Shown here: one piece after another, positions 58,419 to 64,000 of the stretch
Position numbering within the stretch: position 1 is the first letter of the stretch
Layout of the letters: every line of letters starts with the position of its first letter
Origin: Stentor coeruleus
Lineage: Eukaryota; Ciliophora; Heterotrichea; Heterotrichida; Stentoridae
Direction: 5' to 3'
Length of the DNA stretch: 64,000 nucleotides
Assembly: GCA_001970955.1 (NCBI GenBank)
Contig: MPUH01000313.1
Span: 1-64,000, forward strand
The notes under the pieces: generated by a model
The model's database searches: none
What the model was told of the DNA's origin: nothing
The model's input: the letters and a program-made list of their open reading frames with translations, nothing else
Program-made: the position numbers and the translations under genes

Positions 58419-59189
58419 CTAAGCAATTCCAACAGTGTATTTTTTCCTCAATATCAACTTCTTATGACATGATTTTTCGAAATTATCCTCAATATCATCG
58501 CCTAAATTTCCCCTTTTTTTCATTGACTTGATTTTCTTCTCAATTCTAATACAATATTTTCTCAACTCATTAGGATATATCAAAAATTTAACTTCCTGTC
58601 CCTCAAAGCTCTTCAAAAATGCTTTATAATTAACTTCATCAGTTTCATTCATAATGCAATTAATGATAATATCTTTGATGTAATCTTTTGTCATATTAAA
58701 TGTTTTTACTAATTTGAAAAGCTCTGAGTCCATAGGATACAACAACATTGAAAATGATGGAATAGCTTTTAAGACTATGTAAATTACATCTAATACTAAA
58801 ATTTCTATTTCTTTGCTGGTTAAAGCATTTAATGTATTTTTGTCATAGTTCTGAAAAAGAAGTTTGATTTTTTCATGTTCTGAAGATGAACCATATATGA
58901 TTCCTAATGTGCATATTTTTCTGGCACAAAATAGAGTTTCTTTATTGCTAGTTTTTTTTGATTTTTTAAACATATCATAGAAATCCTTATTTGCCTTGAA
59001 ATCTAATGAAAGCAGACTTACGACTTTTAAAAGATTTTTTTCAGGAATTATGCTAGAATATGAGTATCTGTGGAGCAGAAGATCTAATTTTTTTGATGGA
59101 ATATAATTAAAATTTAGATGGTTTTCAGTACTTTGAAGGCTACCAGCTGATAAATTTTTTTTGGATTCTTTAGTCTCTTGACAACCCAT
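58419..59189 (-). CDS. MGC-start helical protein, paralogue of the gene at 60705
   Basis: 256 residues. The start MGCQETKESKK fits N-myristoylation plus Cys3 palmitoylation. The body is mostly alpha-helical, with EF-hand-like pairing but no canonical calcium loop: KLLFQNYDKNTLNALTSKEIEILVLDVIYIVLKAIP resembles a degenerate EF-hand. It shares with the gene at 60705 the order of motifs SIIPEKNLLKVVSLL, LLFQNYD, DVIYIVLKAIP and FEGQEVKFLIYPNELRKYC. Both lie on the same strand and are separated by a 1.5-kb gap. Peripheral membrane protein by inference; family not named. Confidence 0.82.
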   Translation of the reverse strand: MGCQETKESKKNLSAGSLQSTENHLNFNYIPSKKLDLLLHRYSYSSIIPEKNLLKVVSLLSLDFKANKDFYDMFKKSKKTSNKETLFCARKICTLGIIYGSSSEHEKIKLLFQNYDKNTLNALTSKEIEILVLDVIYIVLKAIPSFSMLLYPMDSELFKLVKTFNMTKDYIKDIIINCIMNETDEVNYKAFLKSFEGQEVKFLIYPNELRKYCIRIEKKIKSMKKRGNLGDDIEDNFEKSCHKKLILRKKYTVGIA

Positions 59190-60704
59190 AATTATATAGC
59201 GTTATTTATTTAAATTAGAAATAATTTTTGAAATTATACGAAAGTTTTTGAGCTTGAAATATTAGATAAGGAAATGAAATAGAAAATTTAAACTTAGGAA
59301 TCCTAAACAGATTTTGATTAGAGATTTAATAGAAAGGGTGCTAAAATTTATATTTAGGAAATGCTAATTTTTATTTAAATTTAACTTACGTGGGTTGATG
59401 AGGCTATAGATATTATGATTTTATGTTTGATTTCTTCAATGCCTTTTCCTTAGTCTTATAGATATTTTCTTTGATTATTTATAATATGGATAGATTTCTT
59501 ATAGTATAGGATGGATGAAAAAAACTTAGAAATTAGAGATGAACTGGAAGCAAACTCAGTCAGTATTTCATGAAGAAATTGAAGTTGATAGTGAAAACCT
59601 AAAATAAAAATGTTAATTAACCTCTAAATTTTAGATGCATTTCAATTTTTATCTAATCCAAATTGCATTACCAAATATATCGGTAAAGCATTCGTTGTCA
59701 TGAAAATCTAAATTAAAAATATGAGAGTTAGCATCTATTGAACTAAATTTAATTGCTGAAATGTGTGAGTATTTATTATGGAATAGAAAGCTACTAGAAT
59801 AAGCTATTATTTGAAGATAAATTCAGATTTTAGTAGCAGCTTAGTAAGAATTAAAATGGTTATAAATATTTAAAGCAATTGTAAGATTTTTTCTCTGGAC
59901 AAGTAAATAAATTATCAAGGATTAGAAAATATCGAATTAATTCAGTAAGCATCTACAAATTAATGTATTTTAAGTAAAGACTATCAATTGATGATTGAAT
60001 AATAGGACTTACCTGTATGCATGACTTAAATAATATATGTCAATGAAGTAATCTAAATGGGTCTAAAAGCTTCCCTACTTGTGAATCAAAATCAAACTAC
60101 TTTAAATGACAATATTAAATTTATTTGTAATATAAAATAAATAGAAAAGATAAATACAGATAGTAAATCAGTTATCTTAATTTAAGATAAAACTTAGTAA
60201 AGAATCTAACAAGATATTATAAAAGAAATGAAGAATTAATTGATCATTTACTTTGCAAATCATCTTCTAAATGAGATGCAAGAACTGTTGGGAGAATGAT
60301 AAAAACTCTTTAGCACCCTTTTATTGCATGTGATATGAAGAATATATGCACAAGTTATAATTCATTCAGAATTTAAGTGAAAAAAACTACTTATTTTATT
60401 ATGAGAATTTGATTATTAAAGCAACTTTTTATATTTGGTGATTTACAAAATAGGCCAGATTTTCCAAGCTTGAATGAATTAAAGAATAATTAATAGAGTT
60501 ATAAATCAATAATAGCATTTACATCATGATTAGAGATTTTGAAATTTAAGCAACCATAATCTAACTTTAATCTTCAACTTTCCTTTTAAAATAATTAACT
60601 GTAAGCCTTTCTCTATATTTAAATATCTAAATCATTTTATCTCCTTATCACCACTATACTATAATACTTTAATTCTTATTTCACATTATCTTATGAGCAC
60701 ACCA
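59190..60704. other. AT-rich intergenic region, 1.5 kb
   Basis: Between two paralogous genes. A 57-codon minus-strand open stretch (about 59660-59833, reading IDANSHIFNLDF, DNECFTDIFGN) may be a relic. Otherwise nothing. Confidence 0.45.
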
Positions 60705-61541
60705 TTACTTAAACAACTTTCCCCAATTTCCATTCGGAGCTTTTGGAATTTTATTACTAGATTTTCTCTCCGGTGAAGTCAAGCTTTTCATATGAGTCTT
60801 ACCCTTAAACGCCAAACAACATTTTCTCATCCCATGAGGACTAGCAAGTTTTTTTGCTTCATGATTATTGAATTTTGCAAAGAAATGCTCTTTTGTTATG
60901 AATTTCCTATTTTCTAGTAACAAAATGAGAAAATGGTTAGACATCACACTTTTAAACCCTTGAAAATCTATAATTTCACTCATAATCTTACTATTATCAG
61001 GGGAATTAAAAAGAGCATGCTTTGGGATTACTTCTAAAGCTATAAAAATAATATCCTCAATCATTAGCATTACTGATGAAATATCAAGTACTTGCTCAGA
61101 GCTAGAATTATAGTTTGCAAATAGTAATTGAGCTTTAGTTGATAAATTGCCTCGAGCCATTATAATAATTAAAGTTTTTAAGGCCTGAGTATTGTATGTT
61201 GATGATTTTTTGTCCCTTTGTATTTTAAAATTCGCATAAAAATTCATAATCTCAGAACGGTTGATTTTTAGCAAAGATAACACGTTTATAAGATTTTCTT
61301 CAGTAATTATATTTGATGAAGAGTGGCTGTTTATAAGCTTGACGATATTCTCTGCAGAAAAACAATTAAGTCCTAAAGAATTTTCAACATCCTTGTATAG
61401 CATCTCACAAGGTATGTCTGGACTTTGACTTAAACTTATTTCTGCACTGTATGACCTTTCTTTTCTTCCTGGCCTGTGAGGTTTACCAGAAACTTCGGGT
61501 TTTTTTGGTTCGTCAAGCTCTCTTGAATCTGCACAGCCCAT
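60705..61541 (-). CDS. MGC-start helical protein, paralogue of the gene at 58419
   Basis: 278 residues. The start MGCADSREL fits N-myristoylation and palmitoylation, followed by a Pro/Arg/Ser-rich linker of about 35 residues. Helical body with the motifs SNIITEENLINVLSLL, LLFANYN, VMLMIEDIIFIALEVIP and FNNHEAKKLASPHGMRKCC, aligned with those of the gene at 58419. A Ser/Lys-rich tail ends NGNWGKLFK. Function unknown; tandem paralogues from a local duplication of some age (similarity is modest). Confidence 0.82.
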   Translation of the reverse strand: MGCADSRELDEPKKPEVSGKPHRPGRKERSYSAEISLSQSPDIPCEMLYKDVENSLGLNCFSAENIVKLINSHSSSNIITEENLINVLSLLKINRSEIMNFYANFKIQRDKKSSTYNTQALKTLIIIMARGNLSTKAQLLFANYNSSSEQVLDISSVMLMIEDIIFIALEVIPKHALFNSPDNSKIMSEIIDFQGFKSVMSNHFLILLLENRKFITKEHFFAKFNNHEAKKLASPHGMRKCCLAFKGKTHMKSLTSPERKSSNKIPKAPNGNWGKLFK

Positions 61542-62380
61542 TTTGACAATATTAATTAATGGTGACTATGAATTAAAATTGTAAGTATTTATAAAGTATT
61601 AGGTTTATATTCAGAGTTTTATATAGAAAGTCATTAAATTTATTTATTGTTTGATATAGTATTTTAGTAAATTAAGATGGTAAGTTTGTTGCTTTTATTT
61701 AGTTATTAGACATATAGTTGATTTAAAGTAATGGGAATGTATTGAGAATAAATGCTATAAAATGAAGGTAATGCTGTAAATTATACTATATTTGTGAGAA
61801 TAAATAAAAGTTAGTGTTGTAAATTATGCTATATTTGTGAGAATAAATAATAGTTTTATAGAAGAAAAAGTTGATTTTTAAATATAGGTTGCTGATAACA
61901 ATGGTGCTAAAACAGTAAACAATGACTTAAAATAGATAGAGTAAATTAGTTGCATAAGATTAATATATATTAATCATTTATAGATAGCTTATTTTTAGAC
62001 TATTTGATCCTGCTATATAATAATTAATTAAAGGAATTTAATAATGATAGTCTAATGCATCATTTAAGTATAGCCAAAAATTAATATGATGTAAGATATT
62101 TTATTTTAATTGTAATATTAAAGTCTTAAATTCAAGAATTCATTATAATCAAGTAGTTAAATATTTTTAACTTCGTAAATAAGTGAATTTCTACATTAAA
62201 GCTTATAGCATTACTAAATTCTTATAGTGATTATCCTATAAATCATTCATATTTTTACTTATTTAACTTTTATTTTTTTCCTAGGGCAATTAATTTAAAA
62301 ATCTTAACACAAATACTATGATCATAAAATAAATATAATAGCTTCATCAAATATCGGTAAACTTAAAAATCATACAAATT
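61542..62380. other. AT-rich intergenic region
   Basis: Contains two 33-bp near-identical copies (61775-61807 and 61818-61850, period 43). No gene. Confidence 0.6.
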
Positions 62381-63220
62381 TTAAAATAAAATGCAATCAG
62401 CACAGCACCTGTCACGCATGCTTCCTTCAGTAATAGTTGATTCATATCCCACATCAGTTTCTCTTAATTTTAAAATTTGTAATAAACTCTCATATACATT
62501 TTCTTTATTATTAATTTCATTCATCAATCCATCGCACTCTGCATTTTTGCTTGCTAGTTTTTTAACTCTTTCTGATTTGGATATAAATAACTGGAAATCA
62601 ACAATTATTTCATATTCTTCAGACTTTATGTTCAACTGATCTTCAATTATCCCTTTTTCCATCACACTTAAATAATGAAAGTTCCCTAGTGTTTTACTAA
62701 GGCTTATAAGTTTTTCAGTGATTTTTAATTTTTCTTCATCCCCAAACAAAGAAAATTTTACAGTAGTATTATCAGAAAGTTTAACTGGAAATTTTACTTC
62801 TTCTCCTTCATCTAGACTAAACACAAATTTCTTATATAAAATAAACATTGTTACAGGACCAAATATAGATTGACTTTTTCTTAGCCTAAAAACTAGCTGA
62901 TTCTCTATTATTTTACTTACTGTAGCTAGTCTCATAGCATTTGCAATATCTATGCTTTCTCTTAGTAAAGATGCTTTTTTCATATTCTCATCTTCGTTTT
63001 GAGATTTGTAATTCAATAGTATTTTAATAACTTTTTTAGCAAACTTATCGTGAACAAAACCAGCGTTCCTTAAGGCTTCCATTAAAGTTTCAGAGGCTTT
63101 GTTTCTATAAGAATGAAACCAAGGAATCGCCGGTATAGCTTTATTTGGATGAAGATCGAACAGATTAGCCATAAGAAGTAGATAAAGATCTTTCTCCTCT
63201 TTTGACTTAGTCACTTCCAT
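62381..63220 (-). CDS. Helical protein with CaaX-like C terminus
   Basis: 279 residues from ATG 63220 (MEVTKSKEEKDLYLLL); the frame is open six codons further up, but only by TTG. N-terminal 150 residues are helical (FHSYRNKASETLMEALRNAGF, FAKKVIKILLNY); the middle looks beta-rich (LVFRLRKSQSIFGPVTMFILYKKF). The end is RCCADCILF: a CaaX box (CILF, with Phe suggesting geranylgeranylation) preceded by further cysteines. Together with the two MGC-start proteins upstream, this makes three probably lipid-anchored proteins in a row. Family not recognised. Confidence 0.8.
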   Translation of the reverse strand: MEVTKSKEEKDLYLLLMANLFDLHPNKAIPAIPWFHSYRNKASETLMEALRNAGFVHDKFAKKVIKILLNYKSQNEDENMKKASLLRESIDIANAMRLATVSKIIENQLVFRLRKSQSIFGPVTMFILYKKFVFSLDEGEEVKFPVKLSDNTTVKFSLFGDEEKLKITEKLISLSKTLGNFHYLSVMEKGIIEDQLNIKSEEYEIIVDFQLFISKSERVKKLASKNAECDGLMNEINNKENVYESLLQILKLRETDVGYESTITEGSMRDRCCADCILF

Positions 63221-63732
63221 TAATAATACAAATAACAATCAAATTGTAATATAAATAAAAGATATTCAAATCAACAATGAATATTTATATTAAATAAAAA
63301 GTTAAAGCATACTCTAATCTTAATTTTTTCATATTTTTAAGCTTCGAGCTGTTATTAGCATTTAAGTGAAAAAATAAAAGTATTTAAGTTAGTTATATGC
63401 TAACGCATTTATTCCAAGATTTTCTGAAATTTAACTAGAAAAGTTTAGAATTTACAATATTAATCATTCTACTTCTATACCGGTTGAATATCTACTTGGC
63501 CTTCATATAAAACTTTGTGTAAATTATTTATTAAAATCATTTTATATTTAAATCTATAAGAATAATTACCCCACAAACTTTTGCAAGTTCCTTTATTATT
63601 AGCTTACTCTTTTGCAATATCAAAACTATTGCCTATTAGACTCAGTAATTATTGTAGCAAACACTACATCTTTTCAAAAATATTAAAATTTACATGCTAA
63701 GGCACATCATATAAAAAATTCAAATGAAAATA
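63221..63732. other. AT-rich intergenic region
   Basis: About 0.5 kb, nothing recognised. Confidence 0.5.
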
Positions 63733-64000
63733 TTAGTAATGCTTATATTTCTGTAGATAAACACTTTGGTATTTATTTTCCAACGCCTGATTCATTTCAA
63801 CCATATCTTTGTAAAATTTTTCATAGCATTTTTCTTCGCATATTCTAAGGTCTTCTTCCCCATATTTAGAAATAGGGTACTCAGTCCCACAGTCTAATGC
63901 GCAATGCAAACAAGTATCACGATTAGGAGAAAAATTTGATGTAAAAACTGAAAAGATTGAATCGTGAGCGTTTTGACAAGTCTGAACACAAGAGTTTCTC
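63733..64000 (-). CDS. FAM136A: FAM136A-like twin-CX3C protein, partial (5' end outside the window)
   Basis: 88 residues of frame ending TAA; the start lies beyond the edge. It has CVQTC, then 24 residues, CALDC, then 16 residues, CEEKC. The first spacing equals that between the corresponding CX3C pairs of human FAM136A (CIERC to CTMHC); the second is shorter by about seven. This twin-CX3C arrangement marks DUF842/FAM136 proteins, small helical intermembrane-space-type mitochondrial proteins imported by the Mia40 route. An extra CLHC directly before CALDC is unusual. Inferred by pattern alone, so moderate confidence. Confidence 0.6.
   Translation of the reverse strand, partial: RNSCVQTCQNAHDSIFSVFTSNFSPNRDTCLHCALDCGTEYPISKYGEEDLRICEEKCYEKFYKDMVEMNQALENKYQSVYLQKYKHY

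Noticed and set aside
59511-59610. Short coding-like piece MDEKNLEIRDELEANS on the + strand.
   Set aside because: Only about 20 codons before a stop; a 15-nt intron does not rescue it.

Overview
The window looks like macronuclear DNA of a heterotrich ciliate, most likely Stentor or a close relative. Genes are short, AT-rich and very tightly packed. Long reading frames use the standard code and end mostly in TAA or TAG, with TGA rare. Eight genes are each interrupted by one intron of exactly 15 nt. All eight introns begin GTA, carry A at position 10 and end in CAG or TAG. An interstitial run of the octamer TGTTAGGG (complement CCCTAACA, which I recall as the telomere unit of Stentor and Blepharisma) supports this placement. 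Ciliary proteins, a CDPK and a tubulin ligase-like protein fit a ciliate. Single N bases at 4, 3387, 33368, 47930 and 56110 mark contig joins; the four internal ones are flanked by duplicated sequence.

Layout. 0-9 kb: two coiled-coil genes, a zinc-pair protein, an R-SNARE (VAMP7 type), a CCCH finger protein, a PH plus YiiX-like papain-fold fusion and a CAP-domain protein. 9-10 kb: a decayed gene. 10-20 kb: proteasome beta3, a TMEM131-like membrane protein, a thioredoxin-like protein, poly(A)-binding protein and a TPR-like protein. 21-28 kb: a SHIPPO-repeat protein, an SCP-type phosphatase, ribosomal protein eL18 and two coiled-coil proteins. 28.6-29.5 kb: a 909-bp element bounded by 87-bp inverted repeats. 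29.9-42 kb: a 5-phosphatase-like protein with altered catalytic motifs, a possible structured RNA, a CDK, a coiled-coil protein, a TTLL protein, a basic protein and Atg8. 43-48.7 kb: a zinc-knuckle coiled-coil protein, a CDPK and the E2 enzyme Rad6. 49-51 kb: gene relics and the telomere-like run. 51-58 kb: a MAPR-type cytochrome b5 protein, a PPIL4-like cyclophilin, two unknown or RING-like proteins and CCDC113/CFAP263. 58-64 kb: two related MGC-start (probably lipidated) proteins, a protein with a CaaX-like end, and a FAM136A-like twin-CX3C protein cut by the window edge.

The genes are not an operon. They alternate strand with divergent starts about 33 bp apart and convergent stops 0-24 bp apart. 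Themes are ciliary or cytoskeletal structure (SHIPPO protein, CCDC113, TTLL, many coiled coils), membrane traffic and autophagy (VAMP7, TMEM131, Atg8, 5-phosphatase-like protein), calcium and cell-cycle signalling (CDPK, CDK, SCP phosphatase) and housekeeping (PSMB3, eL18, PABP, RAD6, PPIL4). Gaps between genes are very AT-rich. They hold small duplications, gene relics, one inverted-repeat element, one interstitial telomere tract and two GC-richer islands with strong hairpins. I found no tRNA, rRNA or CRISPR array.
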